A stretch of DNA of 64,000 bases from JABDQW01 sp942492025 (GCA_942492025.1 CALODJ010000010.1:434001-498000), one strand, 5' to 3'; positions 1 through 9,909 are shown, numbered from the stretch's first letter. Notes: a model not told the origin generated them from the sequence alone. Numbers and translations are program-made.

Positions 1-135
1 GTAAAGAAGTGTAAAATATTCTATAAAGCAGTCGGAAAACATTACATATTATTCAATGTGAAAGCGCAAATTTAACCAGCACTATATGCGCTAAGTCATT
101 ATATCAGCGGCCTTTATTGCCGTGCTCTTGCATCC

Positions 136-152
136 TGGCACGAATATGGCTT
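136..152 (+). promoter_or_regulatory. candidate sigma-54 promoter (-24/-12)
   Basis: The bases read TGGCACG-N4-TGGCTT, which keeps the invariant GG-N10-GC spacing of sigma-54 promoters and closely fits the consensus TGGCACG-N4-TTGCW. The local response regulator PrsR (4568-5932) has the GAFTGA loop of sigma-54 activators, so a sigma-54 promoter fits this locus. The first reading frame downstream is the 29-codon ORF at 305. Function is inferred from sequence only. Confidence 0.55.
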
Positions 153-304
153 AAATTTAGATGCTAATCAGAATCAGCAATGTAAAAGCAGCGCGAGGGA
201 TTAGCATAGGCATTAAAAAACGGGTAGGGCATCAACGGATGTGATTGGTGAACTCCATAAAGTGTGTGCTTGAATACACCAAATTACCTGATAAGGAGAT
301 TTAA

Positions 305-394
305 ATGGAAGAGACGACAAAAAAATTGACCTTCGTGGTCATTTTTCTTGCTGTGGTCGTGGTTACACTATTTACGCTGGCACCATCAGTATGA
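305..394 (+). CDS. 29-residue putative single-span membrane peptide
   Basis: A short frame starts with ATG at 305, preceded by a strong ribosome-binding site (AAGGAG about 7 bases upstream), and ends with TGA at 392-394. The product begins with a charged stretch (MEETTKK) followed by about 18 strongly hydrophobic residues rich in Val, Phe and Leu, so it would be a single transmembrane segment with a very short tail. It lies about 150 bp downstream of a sigma-54-like promoter and upstream of an exopolysaccharide-associated ATPase. I do not recognise a family. Support comes from the ribosome-binding site and the hydrophobic pattern alone, and a chance ORF cannot be excluded. Confidence 0.4.
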   Translation: MEETTKKLTFVVIFLAVVVVTLFTLAPSV

Positions 395-625
395 ATGATG
401 TCAAGTTATCGGTTAACTGAATCTATACAATCTGGCGCTTCAGATTGGTGCGGCAAATGCAACACTGTACATCAAAAGATGTACCTGCAGTAGCGTATTT
501 GGCGTGGTGGTTTGCTGTGTGATAGATTCCTCCTCGGCCCGGTCTGAATGACGGCGTCAGCATGACTGAGTGTACGCTCCCGTCATGATGTCGGTTTAAG
601 GGCGTTGATCAGGAATTATTTTCCA

Positions 626-1495
626 ATGCTCGACGTATACAAAACATCTTACAAGTTTATGGGACAGCCATTCAGGCTCAGTCCCAGTTATCGTAACCCC
701 TACTTTCATCCAACCTACGATGAAGCCAATGCTTATCTGAAATATGCTGTATCTGAGGGTGAAGGTTTCGTTGCAATTACGGGTGCACCTGGCACAGGCA
801 AAACAACCCTGATTGGCACACTGCTGACCGGGGTGGACAAGGAGCGTGTAAAGGTTGCTAGCATACTTAACGAGCAGCTGGATACGCGCGATTTGGTTGA
901 GCGAGTGAACGATGCATTTGATCTGCCTGCTGATAAACGTGTCGCGCCAATACCTAAATTGATGCGTTTTCTAAATCAACATCGACAACAAGGTGGTCGC
1001 GCCATATTGATCTTCGATGAAGCGCATTGCATGTCCTCGGCTGCGTTAGAGGAACTGCGTTTACTCTCTAATCTACAAAATTATGATGGTCTGCTGCTGC
1101 AAGTCTTTCTGTTGGGGCAGGAGCCACTGCTCGACATCATTCGTTCACCGGGTATGGAGCAATTGCAGCAGCGACTGATAGCAGCCTCGCATCTGGAACC
1201 GTTGGAATTGGATGAGACTATTGCTTACATCGAGCATAGACTGCGAGCGGTGGGGTGGCAGAATGACCCATCATTAAGTGACCAGTCGTTTAATCTGATC
1301 CACAAGTTCAGTGGTGGCATACCGCGACGAATAAACCTGATCTGCCATCGCCTGTTTCTTCGTGGTGGTGTTGAGAATAAACGGGAGTTTTTGGGTGAAG
1401 ATGCTCTTCATGTTATCGTTGAGCTCAACAAGGAAGGCTTACTGACGCCCGTCATGCGAAAGGAAGCTAAAAAAAATAGCAGTCGATACTGCTAG
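626..1495 (+). CDS. ExeA-like / XrtA-associated AAA ATPase
   Basis: The product is an AAA ATPase of the ExeA/GspA type found in exosortase-associated exopolysaccharide loci. It opens with the family's usual start (a short Tyr/Phe-rich segment, then GQPFRLSP). A Walker A motif (GAPGTGKTT) lies near residue 54, and a Walker B motif (ILIFDEAH) is followed by sensor-like segments and RRINLICHR near the C-terminus. The frame is open from a TTG at 605, but the first ATG (626) gives the N-terminus normal for the family. The protein, at 289 residues, is somewhat short and has no peptidoglycan-binding extension. It probably energises or organises assembly of the envelope polysaccharide machinery together with the Wzz/Wza proteins encoded downstream. 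The family-level call is firm; the exact role is inferred. Confidence 0.8.
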   Translation: MLDVYKTSYKFMGQPFRLSPSYRNPYFHPTYDEANAYLKYAVSEGEGFVAITGAPGTGKTTLIGTLLTGVDKERVKVASILNEQLDTRDLVERVNDAFDLPADKRVAPIPKLMRFLNQHRQQGGRAILIFDEAHCMSSAALEELRLLSNLQNYDGLLLQVFLLGQEPLLDIIRSPGMEQLQQRLIAASHLEPLELDETIAYIEHRLRAVGWQNDPSLSDQSFNLIHKFSGGIPRRINLICHRLFLRGGVENKREFLGEDALHVIVELNKEGLLTPVMRKEAKKNSSRYC

Positions 1496-1819
1496 GGTAT
1501 AATACCGACTGACTTTCAAAAGACCCTGATATCCATGTCTGTGCAGTACTGGTAATAGCATTTCGGCAATTGAATGAACAAATTTTATCTTTCGGGTAAT
1601 CAGTTTTGAATACCCTGGTATGCTGTTAAATTAATACAGCGTTCATTCATATCCAGGCTCATACAATGATTGATTGAGCGTATAGAAAGTTACTGTCCGT
1701 CTAAATCGATCCAATAATGTCTGCATGAAAGCCTGCTAATTTATATACATTTATTGTGTATTGAAGTCAGATGTTGGCAATAAGCACCTAAGTCTGGGAA
1801 TTATACTAAGCTGGCAATC

Positions 1820-2011
1820 ATGGGTATCGTGCGATATTTCCGTCATTCGACTCAGCTGGTTGGCTATCACATTCCAACTGAATATATCCTGCTTGGTTTC
1901 ATTGAATTTCTGATCCTTTTTTGTTCACTCTACCTTGGGATTGAATTACGGTATTGGGGTGAAAGCTGGGATCAGGAAATCGATTCTTATGTGTCCCAGA
2001 CAAAAAAATGA
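1820..2011 (+). pseudogene. N-terminal remnant of XrtA-system sugar transferase (TIGR03013-like)
   Basis: This 63-residue frame has the look of the extreme N-terminus of the exopolysaccharide undecaprenyl-phosphate sugar transferase of Prs/XrtA loci: a short basic start, then YILLGFIEFLILFCSLYLG as a first transmembrane segment and a charged loop. The full protein is normally about 460 residues. Here the frame stops just after an A-rich run (CAAAAAAATGA), and none of the other frames downstream shows the CoA-binding or transferase domain before prsK at 2457. I read it as a truncated gene. The similarity is from pattern recognition, not a search; a genuine small membrane protein is the alternative. 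Confidence 0.45.
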
Positions 2012-2456
2012 AAATAAACCGAAATTGATTATTATTATGTAACTAATGAGGTATATTACAGATTTCAGCTTCTTGATGAAATTTATAAAAATAAATAACT
2101 GCATAAAATTTTTTTCGTGTTCGTACGTACTCCGTTGGATGTCGACTTAATCAAGTAAAAACGACAAATCGTCGGGCTGATTGATGATTGGCTATGCATT
2201 TTGTGAGGGGGAGACGATGATTGCAACAGATCGCTCATAAAGACGGGCTCATCGATAGGCCGGCAGTAGGATAGATTAAAGTTTAGCCGCTCACCGCGTC
2301 GACAGGAAATTTAAACACAAAGTATGCGTAGCGCACGAAAAAATTGCATAAAGAATTCCAGCAAGCCACGCATGCTTTACCAGCTAAGGATTAAGACCTG
2401 ATACCGCACATTCAACAATTGGACTCCGCTTGGTATAACAAAAAGACGTACCGTCT
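2012..2456. other. gene-less AT-rich spacer upstream of prsK
   Basis: No frame with convincing coding character is visible in about 445 bp. This is where the body of the sugar transferase would be expected if the 1820-2011 stub were intact. It must contain the prsK promoter, which I could not place. Confidence 0.4.
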
Positions 2457-4520
2457 ATGAATAATGGTTTATACGCTTATCTCGGCGCCACAATTGCCTA
2501 TGGTTTATTCGCGATCATGCTGCTGTTTAGCTGGCGCGCGAGTCTTCAGGGTAAACTGCTAACAGCTGTCACCTTGATTAGTGCTATCTGGTCGATACTG
2601 GCAGCAGCAATGGCGGTGGAAGGCAATTTCGCGCAAATCGAAGCTTACAAAACGTTCGAGATTCTCCGCTATATAGCCTGGTTTGTGTTTTTATTGAAGC
2701 TTTTCGATGCGGTGATGATGGTGCGGGAGGGGTACCGCAAGTTTGTTCGTTGGGTATTACCATTCAGTGTGGGATTAGGTTGTTTGATTTTGCTAGATGA
2801 GCTCACCGGTCTATCAGGCCAGCCACTGCTGGCGCTGATAGGGCATATCTTGCTCGCGCTGATTGGTCTCGCGATTATCGAACAGCTTTACCGTAATACC
2901 TCAAAGAGGCATCGCTGGGCGATTGAGTATCTCATCCTTGGTGCCGGCGCACTGTTTGCTTTCGATTTTTTCCTTTATACGGACACACTACTATTCAGAG
3001 CTGTTGATCAGACGATGTGGGAAGTGCGTGGCGTGATTCACATCGTCGCAGTGCCCTTACTGGCCGTGGCCTCGGTGCGAAATAAAAACTGGTCGTTGAA
3101 CGTTTTTGTTTCCCGCGATATCGTTCTCAGTACGACTGTAATATTGGGTGGCGGTCTCTACCTGGTAGCTATAGCCAGTGCCGGTTACTACTTGAGGGAA
3201 TACGGTGGTAATTGGGGCCTGATTAGCCAGGTGATGTTTTCTGCACTGGCGGTCGTATTGCTCGCGGCTGTGCTGTTTTCCAGACGATTACGCTCACAAG
3301 CCAGGGTTTTTCTTGGCAAGCACTTCTACAAGAACAAATATGACTATCGCGCGGAATGGTTGCGCTTGACAGACAAGCTGAGTGGCGGCTTTGATCGTGA
3401 TGAAAAGTTCACAGCAGCGATTGAAGCGATGGCTAATACGGTTGAAGCGCGTGCTGGCATGTTGTGGCTCCAAAATGATCAGTCAGACTATAGTAATGTT
3501 GCATCGTGGAACATGCGTCGGGTAGATATAAAAATGGTTAAAGACGATCCATTGATCTACTTTTTTGAAGATAAAGGCTTCATTATTAATCTCAAGGAGA
3601 TTGCATTTCACCCAGACGAATATGCGGGTCTGCAAGTTCCGGAATGGGTATCGACACTGAATCGGCCCTGGCTCATGGTGCCTCTGTTTGGTCCGACCGC
3701 GTTAATTGGCTTTGTCGTACTGGCGGATCCACTGGTCACGCGTTCAATAAACTGGGAAGATCGAGATTTTCTGACTACAGCAGCAAAACAGGTAACGAGT
3801 TATCTGATGGTGATTTTAACGTCAGATGCACTGGCACAAGCCAAACAATTTGAAGTATTTACCCGCCTGTCTGCTTATATGGTGCATGATCTTAAAAATA
3901 TTGCTGCAGAACTGGAACTGATATCACTCAATGCGAAAAAACATAGCGACAATCCAGATTTTATCAAGGATGCATTTGATACGGTCGACAACGCTGCCGC
4001 TGACATCAAAAGGCTACTGGATCAATTACGCAACAGGCGTGCACAAGCCGAGCAGCGGAGTCAGGTTGACTTGAACGTACTATTGAAGAAAGTAATTGAA
4101 AGTAAACAGCAGCGTTTACCCCGGCCAGTAATTAAATATGCTTGCACCTCCTGCTTTGCCAATCTAGAGAAAGACCGCTTGGCGAATGTGTTGGCGCATT
4201 TGATTGATAACGCACAACAGGCGACGAATGACAATGGTTCCATCGAAGTCAGATTGATGAACCATAATTCCGCACAGGTTATCGAAATCACAGATAATGG
4301 CATTGGCATGGATGCCGAGTTTATTCGAGAAAGATTGTTTAAACCATTCGATACGACCAAAGGTAATGCCGGTATGGGAATTGGCATGTATGAGAGTCGT
4401 GAATATATTCGGAGTCTTGGTGGGGATGTCCGTGTTCAGAGCGAGCCCGGAAAAGGTACAATAATATCACTGCATATTCCTGTGAATCATCAGGACAATG
4501 AGGCGGTAGCCAATACCTGA
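2457..4520 (+). CDS. prsK: XrtA/PEP-CTERM system sensor histidine kinase PrsK
   Basis: PrsK is the membrane sensor kinase paired with PrsR in exosortase-associated exopolysaccharide loci. The 687-residue product has an N-terminal block of about eight hydrophobic segments (roughly residues 5-280), a GAF-like sensory region (about 320-450), a phospho-acceptor helix with the atypical motif MVHDLKN (His about residue 477), and a GHKL ATPase domain with NAQQA (N box), DNGIGM (G1) and GMGIGMY (G2) motifs ending in LGGDVRVQSEPGKG. Size and order match the family. It is followed by prsR after 47 bp, so the two are probably co-transcribed. It likely senses an envelope signal and phosphorylates PrsR. 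The start ATG at 2457 follows a weak ribosome-binding site. The signal sensed is unknown. Confidence 0.9.
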   Translation: MNNGLYAYLGATIAYGLFAIMLLFSWRASLQGKLLTAVTLISAIWSILAAAMAVEGNFAQIEAYKTFEILRYIAWFVFLLKLFDAVMMVREGYRKFVRWVLPFSVGLGCLILLDELTGLSGQPLLALIGHILLALIGLAIIEQLYRNTSKRHRWAIEYLILGAGALFAFDFFLYTDTLLFRAVDQTMWEVRGVIHIVAVPLLAVASVRNKNWSLNVFVSRDIVLSTTVILGGGLYLVAIASAGYYLREYGGNWGLISQVMFSALAVVLLAAVLFSRRLRSQARVFLGKHFYKNKYDYRAEWLRLTDKLSGGFDRDEKFTAAIEAMANTVEARAGMLWLQNDQSDYSNVASWNMRRVDIKMVKDDPLIYFFEDKGFIINLKEIAFHPDEYAGLQVPEWVSTLNRPWLMVPLFGPTALIGFVVLADPLVTRSINWEDRDFLTTAAKQVTSYLMVILTSDALAQAKQFEVFTRLSAYMVHDLKNIAAELELISLNAKKHSDNPDFIKDAFDTVDNAAADIKRLLDQLRNRRAQAEQRSQVDLNVLLKKVIESKQQRLPRPVIKYACTSCFANLEKDRLANVLAHLIDNAQQATNDNGSIEVRLMNHNSAQVIEITDNGIGMDAEFIRERLFKPFDTTKGNAGMGIGMYESREYIRSLGGDVRVQSEPGKGTIISLHIPVNHQDNEAVANT

Positions 4521-4567
4521 TAGAATCACACGTGTAAATTATTCGGGAAATATGCTGATTTTCAGTT

Positions 4568-5932
4568 ATGGCGGACGAGAATCTGAAACCGTTACTCATC
4601 GTTGAGGACAACCCAGGATTACAGAAACAACTCAAGTGGTCGTTTGAGGGGTATGATGTTCTTTTAGCTGATGATCGTGTCTCGGCCATCTCGCTTCTGA
4701 AGCAGCATCGGGCACCGGTGGTAACGCTTGACCTGGGTTTGCCGCCGGATCCGACAAATGCCGCTGAAGGATTGGCAACGCTGGATGAAATACTCACATA
4801 TGCGCCACACACCAAGGTGATCGTAGTCACCGGTAATGATGACCGCGACAATGCCCTCAAAGCCATCTCCCTGGGTGCATATGATTTCTATCAAAAGCCT
4901 GTTGAGCCTGAAATTCTCCATCTGATAGTTGACCGTGCCTACACCCTGTTTCAACTGGAAGAAGAAAATCGTCGATTGGCGCAGCAATCATCTGCACCTC
5001 TCGATGGTATCGTTGGCTCCAGCGCAAAGATTCTCGAGACCTGTCGCCGGGTTGAAAAGGTTGGGCCGTCCGAAGCCACGACATTGATACTGGGTGAAAG
5101 CGGCACCGGTAAGGAACTGATCGCGCAAGCGCTACATCGACTCAGCCCGCGCAAAGAAGCTTCGTTCATCGCATTGAACTGTGCTGCGATTCCCGAAAAC
5201 CTGCTTGAGAGCGAACTGTTTGGTTATGAGAAAGGTGCGTTCACCGGGGCATTCAAACAAACACCAGGCAAACTCGAAAACGCGAATGGTGGCACCGTTT
5301 TTCTGGATGAAATCGGTGATATGCCGATGCCACTCCAGGCCAAGATGTTGCGTTTCTTACAGGAACGTGTCATCGAGCGCATTGGCGGAAGGAAAACAAT
5401 CGAAGTCAATGTCCGTATCATCTGCGCAACACACCGCAAGCTGGATGAGTTGATAAAGGAGGGTTCATTCCGGGAAGATCTGTATTTCAGAATCAGCGAA
5501 ATCGTGATAGAAATTCCACCGTTGCGACATCGTGACAGTGACAAGTTATTGTTGGCACAGTATTTCCTTAATTCATTCAGTTATAAGAACCGGCGTTCAT
5601 TCAGAGGTTTTACCGAGCAGGCCCGTGCCGACATTGATGCCTATGAATGGCCGGGTAATGTTCGAGAAATGGAGAACAGGCTCAAGCGCGCCGTGGTTCT
5701 TGCAGAGGGAAGCAGAATTACCTCCACAGACCTCGGCTTTGCAAAACAAGTAGAGCAGCAGCCGCAAAGCCTGCGCCAAGCGAGGGAGCGGGCTGAACGT
5801 GATATCATCGAGCGTACTCTGGCCATTCATGATTACAATTTTTCGCATGCAGCTGCAGCGCTAGGTATAAGCCGGCCTTCTCTCTACAGCCTTATCAAGA
5901 AATTGGCTATCCCTGAGCCTGGAGAAAAATGA
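4568..5932 (+). CDS. prsR: sigma-54-dependent response regulator PrsR
   Basis: The protein is a 454-residue NtrC-type activator. Its N-terminal receiver domain has the phospho-acceptor Asp55 (VTLDLGLPP) and the conserved Lys of FYQKP. The AAA+ central domain has Walker A GESGTGKE (176-183), the sigma-54-contacting loop GAFTGA (223-228), the Walker B segment FLDEIGDMP and the WPGNVREMEN motif. The C-terminal Fis-type helix-turn-helix contains AAAALGISRPSLYSLIKK. It lies immediately after prsK and is the cognate regulator. In this family the targets are exopolysaccharide and PEP-CTERM protein genes transcribed with sigma-54. One candidate promoter in the window is at 136-152. Confidence 0.93.
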   Translation: MADENLKPLLIVEDNPGLQKQLKWSFEGYDVLLADDRVSAISLLKQHRAPVVTLDLGLPPDPTNAAEGLATLDEILTYAPHTKVIVVTGNDDRDNALKAISLGAYDFYQKPVEPEILHLIVDRAYTLFQLEEENRRLAQQSSAPLDGIVGSSAKILETCRRVEKVGPSEATTLILGESGTGKELIAQALHRLSPRKEASFIALNCAAIPENLLESELFGYEKGAFTGAFKQTPGKLENANGGTVFLDEIGDMPMPLQAKMLRFLQERVIERIGGRKTIEVNVRIICATHRKLDELIKEGSFREDLYFRISEIVIEIPPLRHRDSDKLLLAQYFLNSFSYKNRRSFRGFTEQARADIDAYEWPGNVREMENRLKRAVVLAEGSRITSTDLGFAKQVEQQPQSLRQARERAERDIIERTLAIHDYNFSHAAAALGISRPSLYSLIKKLAIPEPGEK

Positions 5933-6786
5933 ATTAAGCGAATAAGCGTTCACAACGAGCACTAATTATGAGTGTTGACCAATAGCAATAACGCTTGCTA
6001 AAAACATGGCTTATCGCGATATTATCGATCATTTCGATAGCAGGATCTGCACTGCTGACATGGCCACTGCGGGAAATGGTCATGGACGGTTCGCTTTAAC
6101 AATCGCATATCGATTATACAATGGCTTAAATGAGCGTGCGCGATCCAGATGCGAACTCCGTAAGCTATTGAAATAAATAGATAAACTGCCCTTGTCGTTT
6201 GTATGGTGAAATGCTTGCGTAAAAGGCAGTGATGCTGGTTGAATTGTGCAGATTGTCTCACGCATGAATTGATGAGTGGAGAGTATAAGAAATATTAATA
6301 AAAACAATAGCATATGACTACACATTACCGTTTTATGTGTTATTGTTTACTCTACAGAGTCGTTACAGTTTCAAGGGTATGCTAATTCAAATGTTACTTT
6401 GAATAATCTCCAGATGATTGTTAATAGTTTTGCTCCATTGGGGGCATATCACGGGCAGGTATGCGATAATTGCCAGCGATCAATGGCTACTGCATGCTTT
6501 AACTGATTTGATGCTGGCTTACGTTGAACGTCTGTGCGTGGGTGTTTTTGCAACCCGTAGTTTCAATACATCAAGTGTTGTTTGCGCGTTTATTCGAGTT
6601 AATTGATGTCCGCTAGACTCATCCTTTCTTTGATTAAAGCAATTCTCGCTGGTCACCGCTGGACGGATGGGTGTTATCATGCGGCGCGAAATCGATATAT
6701 ATGCACTGTGTCAATAGTAGAGTCAGCTGGAGTTTGCACCTAATCCACATGGTTGAGATGCATTAGTATACAGGTCGCAACATTCA
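5933..6786. other. 850-bp gene-less spacer, possibly decayed
   Basis: Prs loci usually continue from prsR into the TPR protein gene prsT and the exosortase gene. Here I see only short broken frames. One stretch at 6001-6096 reads WLIAILSIISIAGSALLTWP and ends in TAA, but it is preceded by an in-frame TAA at 5989 and has no start. The region is AT-rich and contains the promoter of the chain-length gene at 6787. Decay of former genes is an inference from locus comparison. Confidence 0.4.
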
Positions 6787-8364
6787 ATGAATCAACAACG
6801 CACAGAAATATATGGTTATTTGCATGGCATGTGGCGCTATCGCTGGTCAGCGTTGCTGATCACATGGCTAGTGGCAGTCGCAGGTGGGCTTCATGTGTCT
6901 TCACTGCAAGATAAATATCAAGCAGAGGCAGTCGTCTACGTCGATACCACATCGGTGATGCAGCCATTGTTAACAGATCTGGCACCAGAAACCGATACGC
7001 TGGACGAACTTGCAGTCATGAGCAGGGTTTTGCTCAGCAGAGAAAATCTCCTGTCCGTGATTCGCGAGACGGATATGGGTCTCGAGGTTACAACACCTTA
7101 CGAAAGAGAGCAGCTCGCAGAATCGCTGGCTGGTTCCATTACAATACTGACGGGTGGAGATACAGGAGAGGGGCAGGGCAAGCTTAGCAATATCTTTGAA
7201 ATCAGCTACCAGTCGACATCCCCGGAGCGCGCTTACCAGGTGGTTTCGGGTTTGCTCAGCACCATGATAGAAGAGAAACTGAGTTCCACCAGCGCCGATA
7301 CCGTAGCTGAACAGAAGTCTCTCGACTCTCAGATTGCTGAATTCGAACAGCGACTGACTAGCGCGGAGCAGCGCCTGGCAGAGTTCAAAAAAGCAAATGT
7401 CGGATATCTGCAGGATGGAAAAGGTAGCTTCTATGAGCGCCTTCAGCAGGCGCAGGAAGATGTTGCACAGACGAGTTCGACTTTGCGTCTCGCAGAGCAG
7501 CGCGTGCTCGAATTGAACAAGCAACTGCAGGCTGAAAAGCCTCGAGTGAGCAGCGATAATCCCCCGTCAGCAACAGCGATTAAACTGCGTGGGTATCAGA
7601 GAGATCTGGGTCGTTTACTGGATCAATATACCGAACAGCACCCCGATGTAGAGGAGTTAAGATCGATTATCGCTGATCTGCAGGCAGACCTGAGAAAGGA
7701 AAAACTGCAAGTATCATCTGCAGTAACGGGGGATGCAATCAAGTCAAACGCTGTTTATCAGCAGATAAAAGTCGAACAGAGCAAGGCCAACATCGAGGTG
7801 GAAACACTCAAGATACAATTGGCCGAGCAACAGGCCTACGTGGAAAAGCTCGAAGATTCAGTTGACGCTATTCCTGAAGTAAAGGGAAAGCTTGCTGAGC
7901 TGAATCGAGATTATGAGGTCACGCAGGAAAGATATCTTGATCTGGTCGAAAGAAGGGAATCTGCCAGGCTTGCGCAGAACGCGGGGCAGTCTGCCAGCGA
8001 TGGTACCTTTCGCATCATTGAGCCACCTGTATTACCCACTCAACCTTCAGGGCCACAGCGTATGATGTTATTGGCTGGTTTTCTGGCAGCCGCTCTGGGT
8101 GCCGGCGTGGGCTGGAGCTTTTTAAGGTTCGTGTTGAAGCCAACCTACATCAGTATGCGTCAACTGAGAGAAGATTTGGGATTGCCTGTGCTCGGTTCTG
8201 TCAGCTTATATTTATCACCAAGACAGAAATACCAACGTCGCTTTCAGCTAATATCTTTTCTGACTGTAGCAATTTTACTGGCACTTGTGTCAGGCGGTGT
8301 AATTTGGTACCGAGATTTGGGTGCGGTGATTGTCGTATCTTTGATTTCAGATCTGTCGCTATGA
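6787..8364 (+). CDS. polysaccharide chain-length determinant (Wzz/GumC family, XrtA type)
   Basis: The 525-residue product is a polysaccharide co-polymerase without a kinase domain. A first transmembrane helix lies at about residues 18-35, followed by a long periplasmic alpha-helical coiled coil (about 170-400) rich in Glu, Gln and Leu (EQKSLDSQIAEFEQRL and similar). A proline-rich segment (PPVLPTQPSGPQ) precedes the second transmembrane helix near 425-445, and a cytoplasmic C-terminal tail has another hydrophobic stretch. In this family it sets polymer length with the Wza exporter encoded at 9243. The normally adjacent tyrosine-kinase gene (CpsD/EpsG type) is not recognisable downstream. The final residues (VIVVSLISDLSL) look abrupt, so a small C-terminal change is possible. 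Confidence 0.85.
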   Translation: MNQQRTEIYGYLHGMWRYRWSALLITWLVAVAGGLHVSSLQDKYQAEAVVYVDTTSVMQPLLTDLAPETDTLDELAVMSRVLLSRENLLSVIRETDMGLEVTTPYEREQLAESLAGSITILTGGDTGEGQGKLSNIFEISYQSTSPERAYQVVSGLLSTMIEEKLSSTSADTVAEQKSLDSQIAEFEQRLTSAEQRLAEFKKANVGYLQDGKGSFYERLQQAQEDVAQTSSTLRLAEQRVLELNKQLQAEKPRVSSDNPPSATAIKLRGYQRDLGRLLDQYTEQHPDVEELRSIIADLQADLRKEKLQVSSAVTGDAIKSNAVYQQIKVEQSKANIEVETLKIQLAEQQAYVEKLEDSVDAIPEVKGKLAELNRDYEVTQERYLDLVERRESARLAQNAGQSASDGTFRIIEPPVLPTQPSGPQRMMLLAGFLAAALGAGVGWSFLRFVLKPTYISMRQLREDLGLPVLGSVSLYLSPRQKYQRRFQLISFLTVAILLALVSGGVIWYRDLGAVIVVSLISDLSL

Positions 8365-9242
8365 GCACCACTAGGTGAATCAACGGGCAACAAGAACTGC
8401 CCTGGTCGCTGCTGACGGCAGTGAGTAGAGCGACTTTTCTTCAAACGGCAAATGCTGCGCAAGCCTTTCCCTGTCATGAGGGCTCTGAAACGTGGGGCGG
8501 TGTCCTGACCGTGCTCAGTTTTGGCCGAGGTAGTGGCGCGGTATTGTGCCCTAATGCAAGACTGGAAGAATTGCTGCCTGTCGTAGAATACCAAAAAGAT
8601 TCTGATGGGGGTAAACGGTCATTGCAATTGATCAAGTCAGGCTTATATAATCCCGTGATTTCGCCACGTTTGTACTGCTTGTGACCAGGTTTAGCGTTTC
8701 TTCCTCTGGGTGAGGCACGTTATCATCCACTTGAGGATATCGAAGCGATGGATCCGGTGAAATTAGCCTTATTGCCTGCAAATATCGTTGCGTACAAGGA
8801 TCATAACATGCAAGCACAAACACTCTTGCTAAAATGCTTTAGGATATGGATGCTGTGCCAGCAGGACTGGTAGACTTGCCAAGCGTATGCAAGGTTTCGC
8901 GTGAATGCCGTCTGTTGCGTTATCCGCAATACTCGTCGATACATCAGTTCGTGACCGGTTCCATTGAAACATGAGACGATCGGGCCTGGGTCCTTCAGCC
9001 GTGTGTCCGGCAAGTTGACGCGGTATATCAGGGACTGGAAACGTGCGCTGCGTGGCCAGGGTCCAGTTGCTGCGGCGGAATTATTTGCGGCCAGTATCCT
9101 GACCTTGTCTGCGCATTGTCAAGTCAAAGAGCATGATATTGTGAAAATGCGACGGTTACTGAGTGTGCGCTGATAAACGGTCGCAATCGAACAGGTGTGT
9201 GCTAGTATTTTTCGATGAGAATCATTCAGGAATTTTTCAGCT
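8365..9242. other. 880-bp region with only ORF fragments (possible gene remains)
   Basis: Short frames occur at 8421-8684 and 8964-9173 on the plus strand, but neither matches a family I know and both lack good ribosome-binding sites. The second ends in a helical-looking stretch (VAAAELFAASILTLSAH) that resembles the end of a real protein. In related loci this position holds the tyrosine autokinase gene. I consider it decayed sequence, not functional genes. Confidence 0.35.
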
Positions 9243-9869
9243 ATGAAATATTATAAAAGGGTATGCTCAGTCATTTTGTCGCTCATCGCGGTGGCTGGGT
9301 GCGCCGGGGATCCTAACCTGCCAAATACATCAAAACCGTCCAGCGGCCCCAGTGTGTTGGTCAACTCCTACAAAATGGCTGTCGGTGATCAGTTACAGAT
9401 TAACGTCTGGAAGAATCCTGAGTTGTCTGTTTCAGCACCGATACGCCCTGATGGCAAAATTACCCTGCCCCTGGCGGGTGATGTTATGGCAGTAGGCAAA
9501 ACACCTGAAGAATTGTCACAGGATATCGAAACAAAATTAAAGGCTTACTTAAGAAAACCGAATGTTACGGTGATCCTGACCAGTCTGCAGGGGCATGAAT
9601 TTTTGTCGCGTATTCGTGTCACTGGCGCCGTATCAGAAAACCTCTCGATTAATTATGTTCAGGGAATGACGGTGCTGGATGCCATTTTGGCGGCGGGGAG
9701 CGTTACGCCTTATGCAAACAGTAACGATACCAAGCTGCACAGGCGCACGGCGAAGGGCCCTGAGACCTACGATATACGGTTGAAAGACATTATGCAAAAG
9801 GGCGATATGTCGACCAATGTACTGCTTCTGCCTGGAGATGTTATCACTGTGCCGGAACGATTGTTTTGA
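9243..9869 (+). CDS. Wza-type polysaccharide export lipoprotein
   Basis: The 208-residue precursor has a lipoprotein signal peptide ending in VAGC (Cys20), then a polysaccharide-export domain beginning YKMAVGDQLQINVWKNPELS and continuing through IRPDGKITLPLAGDVMAVGKTPEEL. A SLBB-like segment follows (IRVTGAVSENLSINYVQGMTVLDAILAAG) and the protein ends VLLLPGDVITVPERLF. This is the usual size and order for the XrtA-locus exporter. It is predicted to form the outer-membrane exit ring for the polymer controlled by the Wzz protein at 6787. The start ATG at 9243 is well placed for the signal peptide. The outer-membrane protein gene follows after 40 bp, suggesting one transcript. Confidence 0.9.
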   Translation: MKYYKRVCSVILSLIAVAGCAGDPNLPNTSKPSSGPSVLVNSYKMAVGDQLQINVWKNPELSVSAPIRPDGKITLPLAGDVMAVGKTPEELSQDIETKLKAYLRKPNVTVILTSLQGHEFLSRIRVTGAVSENLSINYVQGMTVLDAILAAGSVTPYANSNDTKLHRRTAKGPETYDIRLKDIMQKGDMSTNVLLLPGDVITVPERLF

Positions 9870-9909
9870 TAGACTGGACGGCCGAGGATGATTTTGAGGG
9901 TAATGGGCT

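Noticed and set aside
4061..5848. Several minus-strand frames of 60-175 codons opposite prsK and prsR
   Set aside because: They are shadows of two well-supported genes with clear domains and have no recognisable features.
5989..6096. Small membrane protein reading WLIAILSIISIAGSALLTWP
   Set aside because: The frame has no start codon after the in-frame TAA at 5989 and no ribosome-binding site, so it is mentioned only as a possible remnant.
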